Positions 47,933 to 57,083 are shown, numbered from the stretch's first letter. The stretch: 64,000 nt of DNA from Collimonas sp. OK242 (GCF_900107095.1 NZ_FNOR01000004.1:124001-188000); one strand, 5' to 3'. Notes: generated from the letters alone by a model not told the origin. Made by a program: numbers and translations.

Positions 47933-48919
47933 TTATTGCGCCAGTGTGCTCACCGCCAGCGCGACCTGTTCCACGCTAGGCGCCGCGCCAAGTTCACCCA
48001 GGTTGATAATTTGCGATGACCAGTTGCCTTCGGTTTTCCAGCGCGGCGAATCGCAATATAGCTCAATGGTCGGACGGTTGAATGCAGCGGCGATGTGAGT
48101 CAGGCCGGTATCGACGCCGATCACCAATGCCGCACGCTGGGCCAGCAAGACCGCTTCCATCAATGGCAACCTGGGGAGCACCCGCGCATTGCGCATTTGG
48201 CTCGCCAACTGCTCCGCAGTGTTTTTCTCAGCATCGCTCCCCCAGGGCAGCAACACCGGCAGGCCGCGTTCAGCGAGCAAGGCGGCAATGCGCACCCAAC
48301 TGGCATTCGGCCACTGCTTGGCAGCGCGCGCCGTGCCATGAAAAAAAACTGCATAGGGCGCATCCGGCAGCCAGGCGGGCCGCTCTGCGGGCGTCAGGGC
48401 GGGAGGGCGCAAATTGAAATCAGCAACGCCGTCGACGCTGTAGCCAAGCGCCTGTGCCGCGACTTCACGGGCGCGCAATACAGCGTGCGTATGCAAACCC
48501 ACTTCGACGCTCGCGGTGTGAAATATGCGTGACAGCGGTTCATAACCGGAGCCCTCGGTCGCGTTCGCCAATCCGACCCGTTGGCCATCGGGAGCAAGCC
48601 GCGCCATCCGCATGACCACACTGGTTTTCAGCAAGCCTTGCGTATCGAACACGATATCGTAGGCATCCTGTCTGAGCTGCTGCCTGAAAGTCGATATTTC
48701 CGCCCGGGTGGCGGCAGACAACAGACTCTTGCGCCAGCGGCGCAGGGCAATCGGGATGATGCGGCGTACGTCTGGATTCATGCGCACCAGGCCGGTGTAC
48801 CCCTCTTCCACGACCCAGTCGATATTCGCATCGGGATAATGGCGTCGGATGTCCGACACCATTGGCATGTTATGCACCACGTCGCCCAAAGAGGAGACGC
48901 GGACGATCAGGATGTTCAA
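47933..48919 (-). CDS. waaC: LPS heptosyltransferase I WaaC
   Basis: GT9 enzyme that adds the first L-glycero-D-manno-heptose to Kdo of the inner core. It has 328 residues and opens with MNILIVRVSSLGDVVHNMP, the WaaC signature. ADP-heptose binding segments include FFHGTARAAKQWP and IGVDTGLTHIAAAFNRPTI. Normal length. The 3' end nearly meets selC; upstream, 24 bp separate it from the phosphohexomutase gene on the same strand, with which it is probably co-transcribed. Confidence 0.95.
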   Translation of the reverse strand: MNILIVRVSSLGDVVHNMPMVSDIRRHYPDANIDWVVEEGYTGLVRMNPDVRRIIPIALRRWRKSLLSAATRAEISTFRQQLRQDAYDIVFDTQGLLKTSVVMRMARLAPDGQRVGLANATEGSGYEPLSRIFHTASVEVGLHTHAVLRAREVAAQALGYSVDGVADFNLRPPALTPAERPAWLPDAPYAVFFHGTARAAKQWPNASWVRIAALLAERGLPVLLPWGSDAEKNTAEQLASQMRNARVLPRLPLMEAVLLAQRAALVIGVDTGLTHIAAAFNRPTIELYCDSPRWKTEGNWSSQIINLGELGAAPSVEQVALAVSTLAQ

Positions 48920-48943
48920 ATCGCAGCCATTTCGACAGATTGA

Positions 48944-50332
48944 TTAGAAAGGCAGCGACGCATCGGGCTTGGCCGCCAGAATCACGCGCTTGAATTCAGA
49001 CTGGATCCGAGCCAGCGCCTGCTCCGATTCGGCCTCAAAGCGCATCACTACAACCGGCGTCGTGTTGGATGAGCGAGCCAGGCCGAAGCCATCCGCATAT
49101 TCAACCCGCAAGCCGTCGATCTTGATAATTTCGCCGGATCCGGGGAAATCCGCTTCGCGCTGCAATTTCTCCATCAAGGCGAAATTTTCACCTTCGGCCA
49201 GCGTCAGGTGCAATTCCGGGGTGCTGGCCGATTGCGGCAAGGCATTCAGGATTGCCGAAGGGTCTCTTTCCCGGCTAAGCAGCTCAAGCAATCGTGCGCC
49301 CGCATACATGCCGTCGTCAAAACCGTACCAGCGATCCTTGAAGAAAACATGGCCGCTCATTTCGCCGCCCAGCGGCGCGCCGGTTTCACGCATCTTGGCC
49401 TTGACCAGCGAGTGGCCAGTCTTCCACATCAAAGGCTTGCCGCCGTGCTTGGCAATCCATGGCGCCAGGTGGCGGGTGCATTTGACGTCGTACAAGATCT
49501 CACGGCCTGAATGACGCGTCAGCACATCTGCGGCAAACAGCATCAGCTGCCGGTCCGGGTAGATAATCTGGCCGTCCTTGGTGACGACCCCGAGACGATC
49601 GCCGTCGCCATCGAATGCCAATCCCAACTCGGCGTCGGAGTTTTGCAAGGCGCGAATCACGTCCTGCAGGTTTTCCGGATGCGCCGGATCAGGATGGTGG
49701 TTAGGGAAAGTACCATCCACTTCACAGAACAATTCCTGCACCTCGCACCCGAGTGCGCGATACAGCTCGCCGGCAAACGCGCCGGCCACGCCGTTGCCGC
49801 AATCGACCACGATCTTCATCGGCCGCGCCAGCTTGGTATCGCTGACGATCCGCTGCAGGTAGGCATCCTTGATGTCATGCTGGCGATAGCTGCCGGCCGG
49901 CGCCGGCATGGCAGCCTTGACGCTGTCATTTGCAATCGCCTGATACAGCTGCTGAATGGTGTCGCCGTATATCGCCTCGCCGGCCAGCACCATCTTGAAG
50001 CCGTTGTAATCGGGTGGGTTGTGACTGCCTGTGACCATGATCCCGGATTGCGCCCCGAGTATATGCGTCGCGAAATACACCATCGGCGTCGCTACGACAC
50101 CGAGATCTATCACATCCACGCCAGCGTCCTGCATACCGGTTGCCAGGGCAGCGGCCAGTTCCGGCCCGGACAAACGGCCGTCGCGGCCGATAATCACGGT
50201 TTGCTCGCCTTTAGCGCGCGCGGCAACGCCGAATGCCTGGCCGATTTGGCGAGCAATGCCGGCATCTAGCGTGGTACCCACGACACCGCGAATGTCATAG
50301 GCCTTGAATATCGATTTGGAGAGTGGAAGCAT
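48944..50332 (-). CDS. algC: Phosphomannomutase/phosphoglucomutase (AlgC/ManB type)
   Basis: Interconverts hexose 1- and 6-phosphates for sugar-nucleotide synthesis (GDP-mannose, UDP/dTDP-glucose). It has 462 residues from ATG 50332. The phosphoserine is Ser103 in VTGSHNPPDYNGFK, metal is bound by FDGDGDRLG, and the sugar-phosphate site contains GEMSGHVFFKDRW. The open frame extends to TTG 50368, but homologues start LSKSIFKAYDIRG right after the internal ATG. It could supply glucose-1-phosphate to RmlA in the nearby rhamnose pathway (inference). Confidence 0.93.
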   Translation of the reverse strand: MLPLSKSIFKAYDIRGVVGTTLDAGIARQIGQAFGVAARAKGEQTVIIGRDGRLSGPELAAALATGMQDAGVDVIDLGVVATPMVYFATHILGAQSGIMVTGSHNPPDYNGFKMVLAGEAIYGDTIQQLYQAIANDSVKAAMPAPAGSYRQHDIKDAYLQRIVSDTKLARPMKIVVDCGNGVAGAFAGELYRALGCEVQELFCEVDGTFPNHHPDPAHPENLQDVIRALQNSDAELGLAFDGDGDRLGVVTKDGQIIYPDRQLMLFAADVLTRHSGREILYDVKCTRHLAPWIAKHGGKPLMWKTGHSLVKAKMRETGAPLGGEMSGHVFFKDRWYGFDDGMYAGARLLELLSRERDPSAILNALPQSASTPELHLTLAEGENFALMEKLQREADFPGSGEIIKIDGLRVEYADGFGLARSSNTTPVVVMRFEAESEQALARIQSEFKRVILAAKPDASLPF

Positions 50333-50440
50333 GGTCTTATCAAATGAGAATGCGACGTTCCGTGGCAAGAAAACTGCAGCGAATTTATGGTTCGCATGCC
50401 ACTACCGGCACGGATGATGCGTTTGGCCAAATCGAAAGAC

Positions 50441-50462
50441 GCGCGCCTGGTTCCAGGCGCGC
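50441..50462 (-). terminator. Terminator after the H-NS gene
   Basis: A perfect 10-bp stem (GCGCGCCTGG / CCAGGCGCGC) with a two-base spacer in the middle. On the minus strand it is followed by GTCTTTCGATTT, a short T-rich tail, 68 bp after the H-NS stop. Confidence 0.65.
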
Positions 50463-50529
50463 ATCTTCGATTCAAGCGCCGGTCATCAGGCCTGCGCTAT
50501 TTTGCGGAAAACAGAAACAACGGTGACGG

Positions 50530-50850
50530 TTATACGCGTATGGCATCCAGCGACTGACCGGAAGCGACCCAGTCCTGAACCCATTTAGGCTGACGGCCAC
50601 GGCCGGTCCATTGCAACAGCGGATCCGAAGGATGGCGATAACGAACTGCTACTTTTGTCTTGGACGCGCTGCTCTTGCTACGCGACTGGGTGCCCAGCAA
50701 ATCCTGCAGAGAGATTCCCGCGCTTTGTGCAATAGCCAGAATTTGTTCGCGTGCCTTGGCTTGTTCCTGATGCTCGCGGTCTTTCAAGGCTTGTTTGACT
50801 TGATCCTGCAATGCACGCAGCTCGGCTACTGTTAATCCGGATAAATCCAT
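50530..50850 (-). CDS. H-NS family nucleoid protein
   Basis: DNA-binding protein of 106 residues that silences AT-rich DNA. The N-terminal half (LSGLTVAELRALQDQVKQAL onwards) is a coiled-coil oligomerisation region. The C-terminal domain has YRHPSDPLLQWTGRGRQPKW, the Burkholderiales form of the H-NS DNA-binding loop (TGRGRQP). It stands alone between the core-sugar genes and the O-antigen cluster, whose wzx and wzy genes are very AT-rich and obvious targets. Confidence 0.93.
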   Translation of the reverse strand: MDLSGLTVAELRALQDQVKQALKDREHQEQAKAREQILAIAQSAGISLQDLLGTQSRSKSSASKTKVAVRYRHPSDPLLQWTGRGRQPKWVQDWVASGQSLDAIRV

Positions 50851-50894
50851 GCTACCTCCGATAAGTGAAATTCAATCAAATATTGCTTCCGCAT

Positions 50895-52829
50895 TCAATG
50901 CAACAACACGTCACCTGCATCTACCAAGCGATTCTTGGCGCGCCAGATAAAATCTTCAATCCCACATTGGGGGGAATATTCAGCGACCGCCTGCAACAAC
51001 AATGTACGTACTTCTTCATAGGCGAATCTGGCGCACGCATCTTCCAGCTTGGCCAAAAGACCTTCAAGGATTGTCCACGGTATCTCTATCTCTTGCGCGC
51101 GCATGATCAGCGGATGTTCGGTGCCCTCGACATTTTCACCGATCAATAATTCTTCATACAATTTTTCACCTGGGCGCAAGCCGACATGATTAATTTCTAT
51201 GGTGCCATCTGGCGTTAAATCGGATAACACTTCGAGCCCGCTCAAATGCACCATGCGCTTTGCCAGATCGATAATTTTTACCGGGTCGCCCATATCCAGC
51301 ACAAACACATCACCGCCCTGCCCCATCGCTCCGGCCTGCAACACCAACTGCGCCGCCTCGGGAATTGTCATGAAATAACGGGTGATTTCGGGATGCGTCA
51401 AGGTGATCGGCCCACCCGCCATGATCTGCTTGCGAAATAGCGGCACCACTGAACCCGACGAGCCAAGCACGTTACCAAAGCGAACCATACAGAATCTAGT
51501 CCTTGATGCACCTTTGACTTGTGAGCGGGAAAACCCCTGCAATATCAATTCGGCGAAACGCTTGGTTGAACCCATCACATTCGTCGGACGCACTGCCTTG
51601 TCGGTAGAAATCAATACGAATGACTTAACACCGGCAGCCATCGCTGCCTTGGCTACACTCAATGTGCCAAATACGTTATTCCGAATCCCTTCGATCGGAT
51701 TATGCTCGACCAATGGGACATGTTTATAAGCCGCGGCATGATAGACAGTTTCCACTGAAAATGTACGCATAATGCGCGTACATTTCTCTGTTTCCAGCAC
51801 GGATCCGAGAAACGGCAACAATTCGATATTGAGACCAAGGCGCCGTTGTAATTCACTCAACTCCTGCTCAATTGCGTAAAGGCCGAACTCGGACATTTCC
51901 AGCAGGATCAGCCGCGAAGGTCGTTGCCGGATAATTTGACGGCACAGCTCAGATCCAATGGAGCCGCCTGCGCCCGTCACCAATACGGATTTATTAACGA
52001 TGCATGCTGAAATCAGTTCAGGATTAGGCTCGACAGGATCACGTCCAAGTAAGTCCTCGATTTCAACCTCGCGGATATCCTGAACGCGTAGCTCACCGTT
52101 AATCAGGCTTTTGATGGGCGGGGTAACCTTGATTTTGACTTTGAACGGCTCAAGCTGGTCAAGAATATGCTTCTGTTGCAGTTTGCTCACGGACGGCATA
52201 GCGAGCAATACCTCTTTGAGGTTGTAACGTGCAATCAAATTAGACAAGTCGCTAGCTGGAAAGACTTTAATGCCGGCTATAGTCGCTTTTTGCAATTCTT
52301 TTTTATCGTCGATAAATGCGACTGGCAAATATTCATCGCCGGCCCGAAGCGCGCTCGCCAATTGCGACCCAGCCTGCCCGGCGCCATAAATTGCCACTGG
52401 CACCGCGCCAATCGTACCGCTGGCCCGTAGCAGATAACCACGCGCCAAAAACCGACTTGCTGCCACGTACAAAATCGCGCTGACCCAATATATGCCAAAA
52501 ACTGCGCGGGAATAACCCGCAGTTTGGGTAAATGTACCCAGTGCGCCCAAAGCAATCACCGAAAGTGTCACGCCAAACACCACTACATACACAATCTTAT
52601 GGTCGATAAAACGGATAACCGCCCGATACAAACCCAATCTGATGAAAATGGGGATCGATATCAGCGGCGCTGCCGCGATCAACAGGCCATATTGATGTAA
52701 TAACCAATTGCTAAGGCCGTCATGGCGCAGCCAGATCGCCAGGCAAAAAGTCACCGGCAACAGAATCAGATCTGCCGATGCAGCAATTATCTGCTTGTGA
52801 AAGCGTGATAGGTTTAAAAAAGAACTCAT
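50895..52829 (-). CDS. wbpM: UDP-N-acetylhexosamine 4,6-dehydratase, WbpM/FlaA1/CapD type
   Basis: Membrane-bound nucleotide-sugar dehydratase of 644 residues that starts synthesis of 2,6-dideoxy amino sugars (QuiNAc, FucNAc or bacillosamine) from UDP-GlcNAc. Four N-terminal membrane segments are followed by a first Rossmann domain (VAIYGAGQAGSQLASAL) and the catalytic SDR domain (VLVTGAGGSIGSELCRQI, ISTDKAVRPTNVMGSTK). The usual Tyr of the YxxxK motif is Met in MGSTK, as is normal for this family. No dedicated 4-reductase or aminotransferase gene was seen in the cluster. It is the last gene of the O-antigen cluster. Confidence 0.9.
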   Translation of the reverse strand: MSSFLNLSRFHKQIIAASADLILLPVTFCLAIWLRHDGLSNWLLHQYGLLIAAAPLISIPIFIRLGLYRAVIRFIDHKIVYVVVFGVTLSVIALGALGTFTQTAGYSRAVFGIYWVSAILYVAASRFLARGYLLRASGTIGAVPVAIYGAGQAGSQLASALRAGDEYLPVAFIDDKKELQKATIAGIKVFPASDLSNLIARYNLKEVLLAMPSVSKLQQKHILDQLEPFKVKIKVTPPIKSLINGELRVQDIREVEIEDLLGRDPVEPNPELISACIVNKSVLVTGAGGSIGSELCRQIIRQRPSRLILLEMSEFGLYAIEQELSELQRRLGLNIELLPFLGSVLETEKCTRIMRTFSVETVYHAAAYKHVPLVEHNPIEGIRNNVFGTLSVAKAAMAAGVKSFVLISTDKAVRPTNVMGSTKRFAELILQGFSRSQVKGASRTRFCMVRFGNVLGSSGSVVPLFRKQIMAGGPITLTHPEITRYFMTIPEAAQLVLQAGAMGQGGDVFVLDMGDPVKIIDLAKRMVHLSGLEVLSDLTPDGTIEINHVGLRPGEKLYEELLIGENVEGTEHPLIMRAQEIEIPWTILEGLLAKLEDACARFAYEEVRTLLLQAVAEYSPQCGIEDFIWRAKNRLVDAGDVLLH

Positions 52830-52904
52830 GTCGACAATTCAGTAAGCTTAGAGTCCAAAAAATCCACATCGCCGTCAAGATAATTTCCCGGCTTTGGCTG
52901 ATAA

Positions 52905-53465
52905 TTAATGCGTAATACCATCTCTGCGGACAACTTTTAAAAAAGTGAGAAATATGATTTTTATGTCGAGAAAAAATGATCGCTGATGAAGATAATCAAC
53001 ATCCAGTTTCACTTTCTCAGGTATGGGTAACTCGTCCCGACCATTGATTTGCGCCCATCCGGTCAATCCCGGCAATAATTGATCAACACCGTACTCTGTT
53101 CTCAGAGCTACCAAGTCATCCTGATTGAATAACGCTGGCCGCGGACCGACAAAACTCATGTCCCCGACAATTATGCTCCATAATTGCGGCAATTCATCGA
53201 GACTCGATTTCCGTAAAAAAGATCCTACCGGGGTCAAGAATTTTTTTGGATCCGGCAATAAATGAGTCGCAACCGCAGGTGTATCAATACGCATGGTACG
53301 AAATTTTGGCATCCTGAATATTTTATTACAGCGTCCAACACGATCCGACCAGTAGATAATCGGACCAATCGATGTGAACCTGACCAGCAAAGAAACAATA
53401 ACTATAGGAACAATTAATATAATCGATGCAATCAATGCCAACAGTAAGTCAAAAGACCTTTTCAT
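52905..53465 (-). CDS. Undecaprenyl-phosphate sugar-1-phosphate transferase (PglC type)
   Basis: Initiating transferase of 186 residues that links the first sugar-1-phosphate to undecaprenyl phosphate. The single N-terminal membrane helix (about 5-27) and the catalytic core PKFRTMRID, RKSSLDELPQLW and VGPRPAL are the monotopic phosphoglycosyl transferase pattern. The short form without the extra N-terminal region matches PglC/WcaJ-core proteins. Together with WbpM it suggests a QuiNAc- or bacillosamine-like first sugar. Confidence 0.9.
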   Translation of the reverse strand: MKRSFDLLLALIASIILIVPIVIVSLLVRFTSIGPIIYWSDRVGRCNKIFRMPKFRTMRIDTPAVATHLLPDPKKFLTPVGSFLRKSSLDELPQLWSIIVGDMSFVGPRPALFNQDDLVALRTEYGVDQLLPGLTGWAQINGRDELPIPEKVKLDVDYLHQRSFFLDIKIIFLTFLKVVRRDGITH

Positions 53466-53480
53466 TCGCTTTCTAAGCTT

Positions 53481-54488
53481 TCAATAAAATATCTCGGCCA
53501 ACCATTCTCGCAAGCTATATTTTCCATAGACACTTTCAACGATCGGATGAAAAGCGGCGCGCATGAAACCATCCGGAATTATCGGCTTCATCCTGTCAAC
53601 CACAAGGATATTGTCAGGATGATAAAAATCATAGATCTTCACATCTGAATTTGTGGTGATTAACTTTCTCTTGGCACCAAGGCACTCTATGGTGCGCATA
53701 GTCAGCCCTGTTTGGCCCGGATGATGTATGTCAATCAATATCTTGCTCCGCCCAATCAGCTCCAGTGTGCTCTGCGTATTTAATGAATTCCATTTCACGT
53801 CACTCCAGGGAATTCCTCTGAATTGCCGATCCATGATTTTTCGTATTGCAAAGACCCATTTGCTTTGATAGAAAAAATGGGTAAAAAGTCGAATTTCAGG
53901 CACAAGCGCTTTTGCAGCAACCCATATTTTTTGCACGACCAAATAGCGATCAGAATGTATCGATCCCAAAAACAGAAGATCAATATCCAATTTTTCCTTG
54001 GATTGGTTCAACTGCCCCAACGTTTCATAGGCGCGTGAATAGAATAAAGGAAGATGCCTGATATGCTCATTATCAACGGAATCAAATCGATCGAAACTGT
54101 AAACTTTATCGAAGTATAGTAATTTTTCGTGACTATTCTTGAAATTTCTCAAAGAATCCCACGTATAGTACAAAAACCTCGCCTGCGGTAAAACTTGTTT
54201 CAGCGCCTGAATTTTACCGACAGGAAGCGCTTCTCCCTTGATGACAAATACAACATCATAGGCAACAGCGGCCGCTTGCTTGATAATCCCGTCAAAATAG
54301 TCATTGATTATTTTCGTCACTAATTCAGGACGAAAGCGAATCATCGCCTTCATTAGCGAGGTTGAAGAGGGTCTATCGTCATGCCAATCGACTACGCAAC
54401 CCGCAGCCTTTAATTCACTCTGAATCTCTTTTTCATAACCAAAAAACCGCGGCGCAATAAATAAAACTCGCTGACCTGTTTGCATCAT
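53481..54488 (-). CDS. Glycosyltransferase (CgeB-like, GT-B)
   Basis: Predicted sugar transferase of 335 residues. The N-terminus is RVLFIAPRFFGYEKEIQSEL; the middle has RFLYYTWDSLRN and DIDLLFLGSIHSDRY; the C-terminal half has ILIDIHHPGQTGLTMRTIECLGAKRKLITTN-like features in which GLTMRTIE holds the donor-binding Glu of CgeB/GT-B proteins. The family is loosely defined, so sugar and acceptor are unknown. It lies five bases after the acyltransferase gene. Confidence 0.65.
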   Translation of the reverse strand: MMQTGQRVLFIAPRFFGYEKEIQSELKAAGCVVDWHDDRPSSTSLMKAMIRFRPELVTKIINDYFDGIIKQAAAVAYDVVFVIKGEALPVGKIQALKQVLPQARFLYYTWDSLRNFKNSHEKLLYFDKVYSFDRFDSVDNEHIRHLPLFYSRAYETLGQLNQSKEKLDIDLLFLGSIHSDRYLVVQKIWVAAKALVPEIRLFTHFFYQSKWVFAIRKIMDRQFRGIPWSDVKWNSLNTQSTLELIGRSKILIDIHHPGQTGLTMRTIECLGAKRKLITTNSDVKIYDFYHPDNILVVDRMKPIIPDGFMRAAFHPIVESVYGKYSLREWLAEIFY

Positions 54489-54493
54489 ATTGC

Positions 54494-55036
54494 TTAAACC
54501 TGTTTGACTATACGTGCCGGGATACCGACAACGGTGGCGCCGACGGGCACATCGTCAACAACGACAGCGTTCGCTCCCACTCTGGCATTATTACCAATTA
54601 CCACTGATCCGAGAATTTTTGCGCCGGCGCCAACGATCACGTTGTCGCCGATATTTGGGCGGGAAGAGGCTGAATAATCAAGATCGATCTCACGCGCGCC
54701 AAAAGTCACGTTGTGATAAATCGTTGCATTCTCGCCAATTTTATTGGCGCCAATAACCGTACCCTGGGTGTGCGGGAAATATAGCCCCGGGCCAATCTCG
54801 CACCTGGCCGCTATTTCAAGCCCAAACAAAACGAAATTCATGAAGCTAAATATCTTGGCGAGTGGTGATAATCCAAGCTGAAAAAACCAGTGTGAGAGAC
54901 GAAAAAGAACTACCGGCATGAAGCGCGGCGACAGTGAACTCTTCAGAACGCCCAGAAGAGTCGCCTGCCTCTGCAGTTGACCTGCAACCACATACTGCCG
55001 CTTTAAATCGGCAATTAAAATTGCTTTCAAGCTCAT
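54494..55036 (-). CDS. Left-handed beta-helix acyltransferase (serine acetyltransferase-like)
   Basis: Predicted O- or N-acetyltransferase of 180 residues from ATG 55036. The C-terminal half has hexapeptide repeats (IGPGLYFPHTQGTVIGANK, IGDNVIVGAGAKILGSVVIG) and ends in the family's IPARIVKQV. CysE-like proteins in polysaccharide clusters acetylate sugars instead of serine, so a role in O-antigen acetylation is likely. The frame extends upstream to 55114, but ATG 55036 overlaps the epimerase stop as ATGA and precedes the conserved LKAILIADLKRQY. Confidence 0.8.
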   Translation of the reverse strand: MSLKAILIADLKRQYVVAGQLQRQATLLGVLKSSLSPRFMPVVLFRLSHWFFQLGLSPLAKIFSFMNFVLFGLEIAARCEIGPGLYFPHTQGTVIGANKIGENATIYHNVTFGAREIDLDYSASSRPNIGDNVIVGAGAKILGSVVIGNNARVGANAVVVDDVPVGATVVGIPARIVKQV

Positions 55037-56151
55037 GACATCATCTTGCGCTTCTTCAATTCTTCGTTTGCCTTGTCCAACCCATCCTCGGGCAGCGGCT
55101 GAGATAATACCCAACTGGCGAATTCCTCCATGCCGCTTTGCAATGACATTTTTGGTTCGAATTTCAGCTTGGCTCTGATTTGAGTCAGGTCAGCGTAACA
55201 GTGACGAATATCTCCCAGACGATATTGCCCGGTTACTTCGGGCCTCACCTTGCCACCGAATGCATCCACCAGCATATTGGCAATTTCCAATACAGAAGTT
55301 GGTTCGCCCGCACCAACATTGAAAGTGCCACCATTTGCGGCCTCTGTCTGGAGCGCCAATTCGATCGCCTGAACGACATCGCTGACATGCACGAAGTCAC
55401 GGCTCTCTTGCCCATCTTCGAAGATCGGGAGAGACATGCCACGGCGTATACGCGTAGAAAAAATCGAAAGAATCCCGGTATACGGATTGTTCAGCGATTG
55501 TCCCGCCCCATACACATTCTGAAAACGCAGAATGGCTGTTCCAATCCCAAGCGAATCTCCTGCGATGCGTATCAGGTCCTCTTGCGCATACTTTGTTGCG
55601 GCATAAATAGATGCGGGACTTGGGCGCGCTGCTTCTGGCGTTGGCACAGCGACTATAGAAGCACCGCATTGCGGGCAGACTGGATCCCATTGATGACTTT
55701 TCAGTTGCGCGGCGCTTCGAGCGCCAGGATAAACAAGGCCGTGAATCTCACAGTTATAGGCACCTTCACCATAGATCGACCTGGATGACGCAAGAACAAT
55801 TTTCTTAATCGAATGAGTGTCATTGGCCAGCACATCCAGTAGCTGGGCCGTAGCTTGACTATTCACATTATTGTAGTGGGCAATTTGGTACATGGATTGC
55901 GCAGTGCCGGTTTCAGCCGCAAGATGGACCACGCCGTCCATACCAGCCAACGCCTGCACCAGCGCATCGCGATCACGCACATCGGCGAGAATCAGCTCAA
56001 CTTGGTTAACCAGATCAGCGGGCAGGCTCTGCGTGACGTGGATCTGCGGACTGAAATTGTCCAAAACGCGAATCCTGAAACCCTGCTTTCGCAAGGAATA
56101 TATCAAGTTCTGACCAATAAAGCCGGCACCGCCGGTAATCAAAATATTCAT
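55033..56151 (-). CDS. NAD-dependent sugar epimerase, dTDP-L-rhamnose 4-epimerase (WbiB)-like
   Basis: Extended SDR of 372 residues. The NAD motif [12 protein letters not shown] is at the N-terminus, the Ser in LASSRSIYGEG, and the catalytic Tyr and Lys in YAATKYAQED. A CPQCG insertion between those two motifs is the unusual feature, and it resembles Burkholderia WbiB, which turns dTDP-L-rhamnose into dTDP-6-deoxy-L-talose. With rmlBACD nearby this function is attractive but inferred. The frame opens at GTG 56163, overlapping the rhamnosyltransferase stop; I choose ATG 56151, which directly precedes the NAD motif. ATG 56154 is possible. Confidence 0.75.
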   Translation of the reverse strand: MNILITGGAGFIGQNLIYSLRKQGFRIRVLDNFSPQIHVTQSLPADLVNQVELILADVRDRDALVQALAGMDGVVHLAAETGTAQSMYQIAHYNNVNSQATAQLLDVLANDTHSIKKIVLASSRSIYGEGAYNCEIHGLVYPGARSAAQLKSHQWDPVCPQCGASIVAVPTPEAARPSPASIYAATKYAQEDLIRIAGDSLGIGTAILRFQNVYGAGQSLNNPYTGILSIFSTRIRRGMSLPIFEDGQESRDFVHVSDVVQAIELALQTEAANGGTFNVGAGEPTSVLEIANMLVDAFGGKVRPEVTGQYRLGDIRHCYADLTQIRAKLKFEPKMSLQSGMEEFASWVLSQPLPEDGLDKANEELKKRKMMS

Positions 56152-56159
56152 CATATGGT

Positions 56160-57083
56160 TCACCCAATAAATTCACCTGACTTGCGACGAAAACCATCGC
56201 AAATGCCAGCAAGCATCATTTTCAAACTACGCAGCTTTTTTTTATCAATTAGAAAATTAATAAAAAATCTGAGAGTAAGACCGTATGTCAAACGCCGCTT
56301 CCACGCCCAGGAAACGTAATTAGCCTGGCAAAAATTGACAGTGTTTCGGAAATAATAATAGCGTCGCAGGGGAGAATATCTAAAGAAGCTCAAACCCAAA
56401 ATACGCGCAGGAGGCGCATCTGATGGTGCATGCCCCATTTCTATTCTGAGGCAGCCGAATAGTTTATAGCCTTTAGCTCTCGCACGAAAGCACCATTCGG
56501 TATCGGTGTAATCCACAAACAGCCCGTCGTCGTAATGTACGCCGCCGGTCCAGACGTCGGCTCGCACCAGCATGCCGGAAGTGATCAGGGCATCGGTTTC
56601 AACATAACTGTCGGTACAGTTATTCGGCATCCTGGAGATAATTCGTCCCTTCTCCTCAAGATAGAACGGAAAGTAAATTTTGGCAGCCTCGCGCCTGTCA
56701 AAGAAAACCGGACCAACCGCAGCACAGTTAACGCCCTGCTCTTCGAATTTCTGATGAACCTCCCTGAGATTAGCAATCAAACCAGCGACGGGGGCGCTAT
56801 CCTGATCGAAAGTGGCAACATACTTCACACCTAGGCTGACAGCCCGTTCGAATCCCATATTCAAGGCATGTCCAAGGCCCTTATTTTTTTCGAATTCGAT
56901 ATATTCGACAGCCAAACCTTCACTTTGTGAAAAATTGTAAGCCTCGCGAGTTCCGCCATTATCGACCAATATCAAATGGTCAACCTGAGAAGAAAGAGAT
57001 TTCAGGAGATTAACTACAATTTTATACTCAGGAAAATAGCCGACGACTATGGCCGCAGTATTGGTTTTGTTAGAGCCATTCAT
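56160..57083 (-). CDS. Rhamnosyltransferase-like glycosyltransferase family 2
   Basis: Predicted sugar transferase of 307 residues. The GT-A core has AAIVVGYFPEYKIVVNLL, LILVDNGG and YVATFDQDSAP (the acidic donor/metal motif). The downstream VDYTDTEWCFRARAKGYK and EMGHAPSD are typical of RfbF/WbbL-type rhamnosyltransferases. The likely donor is dTDP-L-rhamnose, or 6-deoxy-talose if the adjacent epimerase acts first. Confidence 0.82.
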   Translation of the reverse strand: MNGSNKTNTAAIVVGYFPEYKIVVNLLKSLSSQVDHLILVDNGGTREAYNFSQSEGLAVEYIEFEKNKGLGHALNMGFERAVSLGVKYVATFDQDSAPVAGLIANLREVHQKFEEQGVNCAAVGPVFFDRREAAKIYFPFYLEEKGRIISRMPNNCTDSYVETDALITSGMLVRADVWTGGVHYDDGLFVDYTDTEWCFRARAKGYKLFGCLRIEMGHAPSDAPPARILGLSFFRYSPLRRYYYFRNTVNFCQANYVSWAWKRRLTYGLTLRFFINFLIDKKKLRSLKMMLAGICDGFRRKSGEFIG

